Part shown: positions 8,525-15,998 of the stretch, in pieces
Numbering within the stretch: the stretch's first letter is position 1
Layout of the letters: each line of letters begins with the position of its first letter
Assembly (NCBI RefSeq): GCF_002222055.1
Contig: NZ_MUGS01000002.1
Coordinates: 141,743 to 205,742, forward strand
Origin: Flavobacterium araucananum
Lineage (GTDB): Bacteria > Bacteroidota > Bacteroidia > Flavobacteriales > Flavobacteriaceae
Direction of reading: 5' to 3'
Length of the DNA stretch: 64,000 nucleotides
The notes under the pieces: generated by a model
Seen by the model: the letters and a program-made list of their open reading frames with translations, nothing else
Database searches by the model: none
Told to the model about the DNA's origin: nothing
Made by a program: the position numbers and the translations under genes

Positions 8525-9484
8525 TTAACTTTTATGAACAGTGTCCAACCAAACCACATTTTGTTCTGATTCGTGATTTTGTCCAATAATATCCCGATAC
8601 AATTCTGGTCTTCTTGCTTTTATGTAGCGACTTCCACCAGCCTGGATGCATTTTTCGGGAGTTAGTATTGCTGTGGCAAAAGAGTCATCAAAAGAGCTAC
8701 ATTCATTCAAAACATCCCCAAATGGATCAATAATCATCGAACAACCATTTTTTAGTTGATCATCGTCCATACCAATTGGGTTCGAAAAAACGGTATATAT
8801 TGCATTGTCATAAGCCCTTGCCGGAAGCCATTTCATTAGCCAATCGCGACCTTTCATTCCGTCAAACTCTAATCGTAAAGAAGTGGGGTCGGCTTCGCGG
8901 TTTTCCCACAGTTCTGGTGCCACAAAACCAGCTCCGGGACGGGTAGAAGGAGTACACATCGTAACATGTGGCATAAAAATAATATCGGCACCCAAAAGTT
9001 TCGTAGCCCGTACATTTTCGATAATATTATTGTCGTAACAGATTAAAATGCCGCATTTCCAACCCTTAATTTCAAAAACACAATAACGATCTCCAGGGGT
9101 CAAATACGGATTTATAAAAGGATGCAGTTTTCTATATTTTGCCACCAATCCATTTTTGTCTACACAAACATAGGCTTTGAATAAATTATTGTTTTCATCT
9201 TTTTCAAACAAACCGGCTAATATTACAATATTGTTGTTTGTAGCAATTTCAATAAGTTTAAGAATGCTTTCTCCTGTTGGAATACTTTCTGCCAGATCCA
9301 GCATTTGTTCTTTCGATAAATGTCTTGCAAAAGTATATCCGGTTATCGAACATTCATGAAACGAAATCACATCGCAACCTTCGTTGGCAGCCTTTTGCGA
9401 AAGCTTTTCGATTACAGATAAATTATAATTCTTATCGCCACTTTTGTTCTCGAACTGAGCTGTGGCTATTTTTAGATTTTTCAT
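8525..9484 (-). CDS. Carbon-nitrogen hydrolase (nitrilase superfamily)
   Basis: 319 residues, a complete nitrilase-fold enzyme. The Glu-Lys-Cys catalytic triad is visible as E44 in FHECSITGY, K119 in KYRKLHPF and C149 in GILICYDNN. The family cleaves amides, ureido compounds or nitriles in the cytoplasm. The size and 'PALAYDNAIYTVFSNP'-like region fit amidase or N-carbamoyl-amino-acid hydrolase branches, but the substrate is not decidable here. The gene lies 69 bases downstream of an AraC-type regulator on the same strand, so they probably form a regulator-enzyme pair. Confidence 0.88.
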   Translation of the reverse strand: MKNLKIATAQFENKSGDKNYNLSVIEKLSQKAANEGCDVISFHECSITGYTFARHLSKEQMLDLAESIPTGESILKLIEIATNNNIVILAGLFEKDENNNLFKAYVCVDKNGLVAKYRKLHPFINPYLTPGDRYCVFEIKGWKCGILICYDNNIIENVRATKLLGADIIFMPHVTMCTPSTRPGAGFVAPELWENREADPTSLRLEFDGMKGRDWLMKWLPARAYDNAIYTVFSNPIGMDDDQLKNGCSMIIDPFGDVLNECSSFDDSFATAILTPEKCIQAGGSRYIKARRPELYRDIIGQNHESEQNVVWLDTVHKS

Positions 9485-9553
9485 ATTGTACGCTATTAAT
9501 TTTAGCCAAAAATAGCGTTCCTAATAGGGTGCAAATTGTATAAAACCGACATT

Positions 9554-10378
9554 TTAGAGTGTCGAAACAGGAAAAGTCCGGATAAGATTATTGGTTAATT
9601 TTCCCGTACTGTGCAAATATTCTTTGGGCGATATCCCGGTATGTTTCCTGAATTCTTTGATAAGATGAGACTGGTCTGCAAATCCTGCATCATAACAAAT
9701 GGTTGTAAGTGTAGTGCTGTCAGATTTACCTTTTAATAGTTTTAAAAAATGATGCAGTCTAATAACGCTGCCAAATTTCTTGGGATTTAAACCAATACAT
9801 TCTTTAAATTTTCTTTCCAGATGCCTTTCTGTATAACCCGTATATTCGACCAATTGTTTAACAGAAAAATCTCCTTTATTGGCAATAATAAAAGCTAACG
9901 AGCTTTCGATAATTACTGGATTGAAAACTGTTTTTTTAGCGATTAGCGCACTAAAAAAATGATTTAAAAGTTCGATTCTTTCCGGATTATTTTTTTCTGA
10001 TAATCTTTCCTGAAGTGCACTGGCTTTTTGACCAAATACATCTTGAACAGGAAGGATAGAATCCTGAAATTCATGGGCAGGAATACCTAACAACTGATGT
10101 ATTCCGTTGGGCTGAAAAACGATAATAATCAAAGAAATCTCGTTATCAGAATAAATATCTTTAAAGCCGTTAAGTTGTCCGTATAAAAAGGAAGCGGGTA
10201 AATAATTTTTTACTTCAAAATTATTAAAGCCCGAAATAAGTTTACTTTTTAATGAGAATACAACGCCCGTATTGCCATCAGAGAACAAGCGAAGTTTTTG
10301 TACAGCAGTTTCATTATGATCTAAAAAAAGATAATGTTTTATGTATGGTGCTAATTCTTTTGGTGGCGAAACTTGCAT
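9554..10378 (-). CDS. AraC family transcriptional regulator
   Basis: 274 residues. The C-terminal third is a double helix-turn-helix: FSVKQLVEYTGYTERHLERKF followed by ICYDAGFADQSHLIKEFRKHTGISPKEYL (both cited as landmarks). The N-terminal part starts MQVSPPKELAPYIKHYLFLD, which is characteristic of a cupin-like sensor domain (DUF6597 type) frequent in bacteroidotal AraC proteins. It lies immediately upstream of, and in the same direction as, the nitrilase gene, its most likely target. Confidence 0.87.
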   Translation of the reverse strand: MQVSPPKELAPYIKHYLFLDHNETAVQKLRLFSDGNTGVVFSLKSKLISGFNNFEVKNYLPASFLYGQLNGFKDIYSDNEISLIIIVFQPNGIHQLLGIPAHEFQDSILPVQDVFGQKASALQERLSEKNNPERIELLNHFFSALIAKKTVFNPVIIESSLAFIIANKGDFSVKQLVEYTGYTERHLERKFKECIGLNPKKFGSVIRLHHFLKLLKGKSDSTTLTTICYDAGFADQSHLIKEFRKHTGISPKEYLHSTGKLTNNLIRTFPVSTL

Positions 10379-10433
10379 TACTGTATTCTGTTTTTTGAAT
10401 GTTAGACTGATTTATCCGGAAATCTAAAAAAGC

Positions 10434-11183
10434 TTAATCCTTCAAGGCTATTTTTACTTTAGGCAAAATACGATCTACAAATAAAGTATAAGCTGCTGCT
10501 GATGGATGTAGGCCATCTCCTGCAACTAAATTTGGATTGTCAAGACCTTTTTGGGTAATGTCGGTAATAGAGATAAAAAGTACGCCATTATTGACACAAT
10601 AATTCTGGGCAAAAGTATTGTATTGGCTTATTTCGGCAGAAATTCTTGCTCCTTCACCTTGCATTTGGTTGGTACCAAAAGGGGTATAAGCATAATCTGG
10701 AATAGAAATAACAATAACCTTTTTTTTATTGCCTTTTGCAAGCGTAATCGCTTTGTTTACTAATTCAGGAAATTCTTTTTCGTAAATAGAAAAATCCCGA
10801 CCTTGATATTGATTGTTTACACCAATTAAAAGGGTAACCAAATCATAATTAGAATCCAGATTTTCGCTGTTTATAGCCGAAATTAAATTAGAAGTTGTCC
10901 AGCCTGTTTTTGCAATTATTTTTAAGGAGAAATTCGTTTCCGGATAAATTGCCTTGAGGCTTGATTTTAATTGTTCCGGATATCTGCACGTTTCACAAAC
11001 ACTCTGACCTATGGTATAGCTATCTCCCAATGCCAAATAATTTATTATTGCGGGTAGCGGCGTATTAGGAACTTGTGTTGCGGGAGGAATTGCGGTATCT
11101 TCTAAGGCTGTTTCTTCAGAACTGCAACTTAAAAGGAATATAGCGAGGATAACAGTAACTATTTGTTTGAAATGTGGTTTCAT
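10434..11183 (-). CDS. SGNH/GDSL hydrolase lipoprotein
   Basis: 249 residues. The N-terminus has a hydrophobic stretch and lipobox LLSC (ILAIFLLSCSSEE), so it should be a lipid-anchored envelope protein. SGNH block I is GDSYTIGQS (catalytic Ser), block III is LIGVNNQYQG (Asn) and block V is DGLHPSAAAY (Asp and His). All four family residues are present. Such proteins are esterases or acetylesterases that often act on acylated polysaccharides. There is no polysaccharide-utilisation context here, so the substrate stays open. Confidence 0.88.
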   Translation of the reverse strand: MKPHFKQIVTVILAIFLLSCSSEETALEDTAIPPATQVPNTPLPAIINYLALGDSYTIGQSVCETCRYPEQLKSSLKAIYPETNFSLKIIAKTGWTTSNLISAINSENLDSNYDLVTLLIGVNNQYQGRDFSIYEKEFPELVNKAITLAKGNKKKVIVISIPDYAYTPFGTNQMQGEGARISAEISQYNTFAQNYCVNNGVLFISITDITQKGLDNPNLVAGDGLHPSAAAYTLFVDRILPKVKIALKD

Positions 11184-11250
11184 AATTTAGGAAAATTAAG
11201 TTTGGGTTCATTCTAAACAAATAGTTACGTTTTATAACTTGTTTTGGTTT

Positions 11251-12033
11251 TTAGGCCATTTCTGTTTTCAGGACAATTTGTTCTTCGATGGCATTCCAGA
11301 GTCCAATTCGTTTTTCTAATGCCAGAATAGAAATTTCTTCGACTTCTTTCCATTTTTGCGCATCATCTTCACATAAGTCTGTAATCATTTGCATTGCCAT
11401 TGGTCCGTGTTCATCTGCATCCAATTCGATATGTCTTTCGAAATAATAAAGTAATTTACTTAAATCAGTTTCAGGAAGATTTTTTTGAAAGTTTTTTAAA
11501 ATCGCTGTAAACATACTCGGAATCAGGTCTTCTCTTCCAAAAGTAAAAGCGGCAGCAATTTGATGAGGTTTTCCTTCTTCAATAACTCTAAAGGTAAAAT
11601 CTAAAAAAGCTTTTGTATCAGGATGTAAAGAACTTTGTTTTATAGCAACAAATATGTTGTGAAGCGAGTTTACTTCGGCCAAAAAGGTATTAATTCCGGT
11701 TGTATCTGCACCACAATCTTCCATTGCTTCAAGGTACATTTCATAATGACTTTGTCTTCTTCCGTCCATGCTCAAATCAGTTTCTTCGGCAAGAACAATT
11801 TCATTGATTAAGTATCTTGTTTCAGGATTTTTGGTAGCAAACCAGGGTGTTGTGGTACAAGTAAGTTTGGCTTGCAAAGCTTTTAATAGTGACATAAAAT
11901 CCCAAACGGCAAAAACATGACTTTCTAAAAAACGATGCAAGTCATCGATGCTTTGAATTTTATTGTATAAAGAATGTTGTAAGAGTTGATCTTTTTGAGG
12001 TTGAATGCTATTATGTATAGTTTCAATATTCAT
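11251..12033 (-). CDS. DUF3050 family protein (haem-oxygenase-like fold)
   Basis: 260 residues. The N-terminal 'IHNSIQPQKDQLLQHSLY' and the following 'FLESHVFAVWDFMSLLKALQ' stretch are hallmarks of DUF3050, an all-helical family related to TENA/haem-oxygenase-like folds. Many conserved His and Glu residues (ESHVFAVWD, EIVLAEETD, YFERHIELDADEHGP) could build a diiron or metal site, which is inference from related folds. Function is unknown. It has a -7 box (TATCTTTG, 12050-12057) right behind the terminator of the upstream gene. Confidence 0.75.
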   Translation of the reverse strand: MNIETIHNSIQPQKDQLLQHSLYNKIQSIDDLHRFLESHVFAVWDFMSLLKALQAKLTCTTTPWFATKNPETRYLINEIVLAEETDLSMDGRRQSHYEMYLEAMEDCGADTTGINTFLAEVNSLHNIFVAIKQSSLHPDTKAFLDFTFRVIEEGKPHQIAAAFTFGREDLIPSMFTAILKNFQKNLPETDLSKLLYYFERHIELDADEHGPMAMQMITDLCEDDAQKWKEVEEISILALEKRIGLWNAIEEQIVLKTEMA

Positions 12034-12049
12034 TTGCGTAAATTTTTTG

Positions 12050-12057
12050 CAAAGATA
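12050..12057 (-). promoter_or_regulatory. -7 element for the DUF3050 gene
   Basis: On the minus strand the box reads TATCTTTG, a perfect TAnnTTTG, 17 bases before the ATG at 12033. No clear TTG occurs at the expected distance because the upstream terminator stem occupies that place. Confidence 0.45.
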
Positions 12058-12086
12058 AAAAGCTTCTCGGTTAGAAGAAGCTTTTT
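12057..12086 (-). terminator. Terminator of the acyl-CoA dehydrogenase gene
   Basis: An 11-base stem (AAAAAGCTTCT at 12057-12067 with AGAAGCTTTTT at 12076-12086) lies 34 bases beyond the stop of the minus-strand gene ending at 12121. Confidence 0.65.
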
Positions 12087-12120
12087 ATATTGATTTTGTA
12101 TATATTTTAATAGTTGTTTA

Positions 12121-13299
12121 TTATTTAAAAGCTGGAATTCCAGTTACATCCATTCCCGTAATCAATAAATGTATGTCGTGAGTTCCTTCATAAGTAATAA
12201 CACTTTCAAGATTCATCATGTGGCGCATAATCGAATATTCGCCCGTAATACCCATTCCGCCTAACATTTGTCTTGCTTCACGTGCAATATGAATCGCCAT
12301 ATCGACATTATTACGTTTTGCCATTGAGATTTGAGATGTTGTCGCTTTTCCTTCGTTTCTTAAAACACCTAAACGCCAGGTCAATAATTGCGCTTTGGTG
12401 ATTTCGGTAATCATTTCGGCTAATTTTTTTTGTTGCAATTGAGTTCCTCCAATTGGTTTTCCAAACTGAATTCTTTCTTTGGCATATCTCAAAGCCGTAT
12501 CATAGCAATCCATTGCAGCTCCAATTGCTCCCCATGCAATACCATATCTGGCAGAATCTAAGCAACCTAGCGGAGCTCCCAAACCAGATTTATTAGGCAA
12601 CAGATTCTCTTTAGGCACTTTTACATTATCAAAAATTAATTCTCCGGTTGATGACGCACGAAGCGACCATTTATTATGTGTTTCAGGAGTTGTAAAACCC
12701 GCCATTCCGCGTTCTACGATTAATCCATGAATTCGTCCTTCCTCATTTTTTGCCCAAACAACAGCAATATCAGCAAAAGGGGCATTCGAAATCCACATTT
12801 TGGCACCATTTAAAAGATAATGATCGCCCATATCTTTAAAATTGGTAATCATGCTTCCGGGATCAGAACCATGATCTGGTTCTGTTAGACCAAAACAACC
12901 CATAAATTCTCCCGTTGCCAATTTTGGTAAATATTTCATGCGTTGTTCTTCGTTTCCATATTTCCAAATAGGATACATTACTAGCGAAGACTGAACAGAT
13001 GAAGTAGATCTTACACCAGAATCACCGCGTTCGATTTCCTGCATAATTAAACCATAAGAAATTTGGTCTAAACCTGCACCTCCATATTCTACAGGAATGT
13101 ATGGGCCAAAACCGCCAATTTCGCCAAGACCTTTTATAATTTGCTTAGGAAATTCAGCTTTTTGAGCATACTCTTCTATGATAGGAGAAACTTCTCTTTT
13201 TACCCACGCACGTGCTGACTCGCGAACTAATTTGTGCTCGTCTGTCAATAAATCGTCTAGGTTATAATAATCTGGGGCTTGAAATAAGTCTGGTTTCAT
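12121..13299 (-). CDS. Acyl-CoA dehydrogenase, glutaryl-CoA dehydrogenase-like
   Basis: 392 residues, a full FAD-dependent acyl-CoA dehydrogenase. The catalytic glutamate is E371 in TYEGTHDIHLLITG, in the position used by glutaryl-CoA and short-chain enzymes. The segment DSGVRSTSSVQSSLVMYPI near 93-111 has the arginine (R97) that in glutaryl-CoA dehydrogenases binds the substrate's distal carboxylate, and the C-terminus (TGIPAFK) also resembles that subfamily. It would oxidise and decarboxylate glutaryl-CoA to crotonyl-CoA in lysine or tryptophan breakdown. No electron-transfer flavoprotein or other pathway genes lie nearby, so the name is by similarity only. A good promoter precedes it. Confidence 0.83.
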   Translation of the reverse strand: MKPDLFQAPDYYNLDDLLTDEHKLVRESARAWVKREVSPIIEEYAQKAEFPKQIIKGLGEIGGFGPYIPVEYGGAGLDQISYGLIMQEIERGDSGVRSTSSVQSSLVMYPIWKYGNEEQRMKYLPKLATGEFMGCFGLTEPDHGSDPGSMITNFKDMGDHYLLNGAKMWISNAPFADIAVVWAKNEEGRIHGLIVERGMAGFTTPETHNKWSLRASSTGELIFDNVKVPKENLLPNKSGLGAPLGCLDSARYGIAWGAIGAAMDCYDTALRYAKERIQFGKPIGGTQLQQKKLAEMITEITKAQLLTWRLGVLRNEGKATTSQISMAKRNNVDMAIHIAREARQMLGGMGITGEYSIMRHMMNLESVITYEGTHDIHLLITGMDVTGIPAFK

Positions 13300-13320
13300 T
13301 TTTTGATAGTTTTACAAAAA

Positions 13321-13352
13321 CAAATTTACGCAATAAAAATATAACAAAACAA
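13321..13352 (-). promoter_or_regulatory. Promoter of the acyl-CoA dehydrogenase gene
   Basis: On the minus strand TAAATTTG (13321-13328) is a perfect -7 box. TTG triplets lie 16 or 21 bases upstream (13345-13347 or 13350-13352). Transcription would start near 13314, 14 bases before the ATG. Confidence 0.55.
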
Positions 13353-13466
13353 TGTTAAATTGTTATATTTTTACAACTAGTATAGAAGAAAAATAATATA
13401 AAGACGAATAAATTTTAGTTTATTGAAAATTTATAAGCTATTTTTGAGATTCCAAAAACAAAATGA

Positions 13467-15215
13467 ATGAGGCTGATCATCTCTTTTTTACTCTTTTTTG
13501 TTCTGAATAATGCATTTGCTCAGCAAAAAAGTGCTTTAACAGAACAGGAATATTTAGTATTACAAGATAAAATTCGATTAAATGGGAATGCGAATGTCGA
13601 TAGTGCTCTTGTATACTCTTACCAATTAGCAAAATCTAATAACAATAAACATTTAGCTTTTGCAAATGCGGCAATGTCCTATTTGTTGCAAATGAAAGGC
13701 AATGTCAAACAGTCTCACGAAAAATATAAACTGGCACTTATCTATTTAGAAAAAATGCCGGATTCCCGGGATAAAACTCAGCTTAAGTCCTATCTATATA
13801 ATTATAATGGTCTGACAGAATGGAAACGGGGAAACTTTAGTAAAGCTCTTGGAGTATATCAGGAAGGCATGAAGCTTTCGATTGAAATAAGCGACATTAC
13901 TCAGGTTGTTAAGTTCAAAGCTAATATTGCTTTGATAAATGAATCAGTTGGTAATTATCAACTGGCCATTAAAAACTTGAGGCAGCTCAATGATTTTATT
14001 GACAAAAATGAAGGCTTATTTACAAAAGAACAATTTTTAAATAGAAAAAGTAATATCAATCTTAGTTTAGGCAGTTCGTATGAAAATTATTTCATGAAAA
14101 ACTTAAATAAAAGATTTTTGCTTGATTCATCAGAATATTTTTACAAGAAAACGATTGATTATTCTCAAAATTTTGCTGAGAATAAAACAACTGCAAAGTT
14201 AAGCTTAGGAAATGTCTATAGTTGGAAAGGCGATTATAAAAATGCTGAGAAAACGTATTATGATATTGTGTTTTTTTCGCAACAAAACAATCAGAAAGAT
14301 TTATTATGTGTCGCTACATACAATTTGGGAGACATATATTATACGACCAAAAAATATGATAAAGCCTTAGTTTTCTTTAAAAAGACAGACTCAATTGCGA
14401 TGTTAACCAATAGTAATGATATAGATTATCTAAAATCAAATTATTATCAGGCTAAAATCTATAATATTCTTAAAAAGCCCGAATTGGCTTATAAACATTC
14501 AAAAATTTATTTGGATAATTATGAAAAATCTGAAGCTAAATTAAGAGAAGAGGCGCTGGAAGTTAATTATAAATTAGGCGTAGGTGGTCTGGTGAATGAA
14601 ATGATTACCATACAGGAGAAATATAAATATGAAGTTTTTCTAAATAAAGCTTTAAAAGTATTTTATGTGGTATTGTTTGTTGGAATTGTCTTTTTGCTAA
14701 TTAAAAACATAAGGGATAAAAATAAAGCGCATAAAAAGATGAATGCTTTGATAGAAGAATTTAAAGCTAATCTTGAAAAGAAAAATCTGCCAGAATTTGA
14801 AGAAGTTGTGCTTGAACCCGAAGAAGAAGAGGTTTTGCTCAAAAAAGAGAACGCAAACTTAAGTATTGATGAGGCTAAAGAGAATAAAATTGTCGAAAAA
14901 TTACTAGCTCTGGAAAACAAACTCGAATACTTGCATGCTGATTTTACGTTGCCTTATGTAGCTAAAAAAATAAAAACCAATACAACTTATCTGTCCTATG
15001 TTGTAAATAAGAGATTTGGAAAATCGTTTGGAGAATACTCTAACGAGCTTAAAATTAATTATGTAATCAATGAAATGATTACCAATCACATGTACCGTAA
15101 ATATTCTACGCAGGCGATTGCAGAAAGCGTTGGGTTCAAAAATGCAGTTTCATTTGCTAAATCATTTCGCAAAAGAACTGGAGTATCTCCAGCTCAATTT
15201 GCGAATAATATATAA
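13467..15215 (+). CDS. Membrane-anchored TPR sensor with cytoplasmic AraC-type DNA-binding domain
   Basis: 582 residues. A signal sequence (LIISFLLFFVLNNAFAQ) is followed by about 350 residues of helical repeats with TPR character (for example 'GDYKNAEKTYYDIV' and 'TKKYDKALVFFKKTDSI'). One transmembrane helix follows near 396-415 (VFYVVLFVGIVFLLI). An acidic, charged linker (EEVVLEPEEEEVLL) leads to a C-terminal AraC-type double helix-turn-helix from about 480 (YVAKKIKTNTTYLSYVVNKRF; YSTQAIAESVGFKNAVSFAKSFRKRTGVSP, cited as landmarks). The TPR part should be periplasmic and the DNA-binding part cytoplasmic, making a one-component transmembrane regulator. It ends 10 bases from the convergent small-peptide genes and is the only regulator of the secretion island, so it is the likely controller. 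What it senses is unknown. Confidence 0.82.
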   Translation: MRLIISFLLFFVLNNAFAQQKSALTEQEYLVLQDKIRLNGNANVDSALVYSYQLAKSNNNKHLAFANAAMSYLLQMKGNVKQSHEKYKLALIYLEKMPDSRDKTQLKSYLYNYNGLTEWKRGNFSKALGVYQEGMKLSIEISDITQVVKFKANIALINESVGNYQLAIKNLRQLNDFIDKNEGLFTKEQFLNRKSNINLSLGSSYENYFMKNLNKRFLLDSSEYFYKKTIDYSQNFAENKTTAKLSLGNVYSWKGDYKNAEKTYYDIVFFSQQNNQKDLLCVATYNLGDIYYTTKKYDKALVFFKKTDSIAMLTNSNDIDYLKSNYYQAKIYNILKKPELAYKHSKIYLDNYEKSEAKLREEALEVNYKLGVGGLVNEMITIQEKYKYEVFLNKALKVFYVVLFVGIVFLLIKNIRDKNKAHKKMNALIEEFKANLEKKNLPEFEEVVLEPEEEEVLLKKENANLSIDEAKENKIVEKLLALENKLEYLHADFTLPYVAKKIKTNTTYLSYVVNKRFGKSFGEYSNELKINYVINEMITNHMYRKYSTQAIAESVGFKNAVSFAKSFRKRTGVSPAQFANNI

Positions 15216-15225
15216 TTTAAAAGAT

Positions 15226-15372
15226 TTAACCGTTTCCGCCTTTTCCTGTTCCTTTTCCTGGATCTACATCTTCTCCGCCACCACCGCCATCACCTCCGTG
15301 AATTTCTTTTTGTTGGTTTTTGGATAATTTAGCGTTGTTAAAATCTTCGAATTTCAATTTATTAGTTTTCAT
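15226..15372 (-). CDS. Double-glycine leader peptide 1 (Gly-rich core)
   Basis: 48 residues. The 27-residue leader MKTNKLKFEDFNNAKLSKNQ...IHGG fits the double-glycine pattern (Ser at -11, Gln at -8, Ile at -4, Gly-Gly at -2/-1) recognised by C39 peptidases. The predicted 21-residue core starts after HGG, is glycine-rich (DGGGGGED) and contains VDPGKGTGKGGNG, with no cysteine. The ATG at 15372 is chosen because the leader aligns with those of the two paralogues upstream. An export function through the PCAT 3 kb away is inferred. It may be a bacteriocin-like or signalling peptide; no exact family was recognised. Confidence 0.72.
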   Translation of the reverse strand: MKTNKLKFEDFNNAKLSKNQQKEIHGGDGGGGGEDVDPGKGTGKGGNG

Positions 15373-15400
15373 AATAATGTGTTTTAGTATTATTGATTTA

Positions 15401-15550
15401 TTATTTTTGTTGATTTCCACTTCCAAGTCCTTTTGACGGATCTACACAATTTGGATCTACAGGATCGTCTCCGCCACGAACTGTTTTTTGTTGAATTTTA
15501 GTAATTTTTTCTGATTTAAAATCCTCCAGCTTTAATTTATAATTTGCCAT
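15401..15550 (-). CDS. Double-glycine leader peptide 2
   Basis: 49 residues. The leader MANYKLKLEDFKSEKITKIQ...VRGG is 27 residues, aligned with its neighbours. The core begins DDPVDPNCVDPSKGLGSGNQQ and contains one cysteine and the shared VDPSKGxGSG motif. It is 28 bases upstream of peptide 1 and 59 bases downstream of peptide 3, on the same strand, so the three probably share a transcript. The short length and repeated gene structure show a recent tandem duplication. Confidence 0.7.
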   Translation of the reverse strand: MANYKLKLEDFKSEKITKIQQKTVRGGDDPVDPNCVDPSKGLGSGNQQK

Positions 15551-15609
15551 GATGTTATATTTTAATAATTGATTTGTTGTTTGTAAAGGTCTGTTTATTG
15601 TTTAAAAAA

Positions 15610-15738
15610 TTATTGAGTTCCGCTTCCAATTCCTTTAGACGGATCAACATAAGTATCACCTCCTCGAATTGTTTTTTGTTGATTTTTAGATAATTTTTGC
15701 GCTTCAAAATCTTCGAAATTTAATACTTGCTTTGTCAT
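15610..15738 (-). CDS. Double-glycine leader peptide 3
   Basis: 42 residues. The leader MTKQVLNFEDFEAQKLSKNQ...IRGG is 27 residues and the core is only 15 residues, DTYVDPSKGIGSGTQ, with no cysteine. It is the first gene of the three-peptide transcript and has a TAGTTTTG box 30 bases upstream of its ATG. The core is the minimal version of the VDPSKGxGSG motif found in all three, so the motif is the likely functional unit. No known family name could be given. Confidence 0.7.
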   Translation of the reverse strand: MTKQVLNFEDFEAQKLSKNQQKTIRGGDTYVDPSKGIGSGTQ

Positions 15739-15767
15739 GTTTTTGTGTATTAGTGTTATTGATTTAT

Positions 15768-15775
15768 CAAAACTA
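15768..15775 (-). promoter_or_regulatory. -7 element of the three-peptide transcript
   Basis: On the minus strand the box reads TAGTTTTG, a perfect TAnnTTTG. A good TTG at 19-21 bases is missing, so the promoter may need an activator. The region 15786-15812 beside it is a small hairpin (AAAACCCT with AGGGTTTT). Confidence 0.4.
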
Positions 15776-15998
15776 GACAAAAAGCAAAACCCTTAATCGA
15801 GAATAGGGTTTTGAGGGTTTTTACTAAAATATTAGCAATGTAATCACTTGATATATAACGAATTAAATGTTTTATTCAGACTGATATAATTTATAAATTG
15901 TATGTAGTATAATTGATAAAATGTGTGCTAACAGCGTTTTTTTTCCAATAAAAACAACAATATTTGCAGTGTAATTATGATTTTAAAGATCCAAAACG

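Noticed and set aside
15226..15426. Longer 66-residue version of peptide 1
   Set aside because: Starting at 15426 would extend the leader by 18 residues and overlap peptide 2; the ATG at 15372 aligns with the paralogues' leaders.
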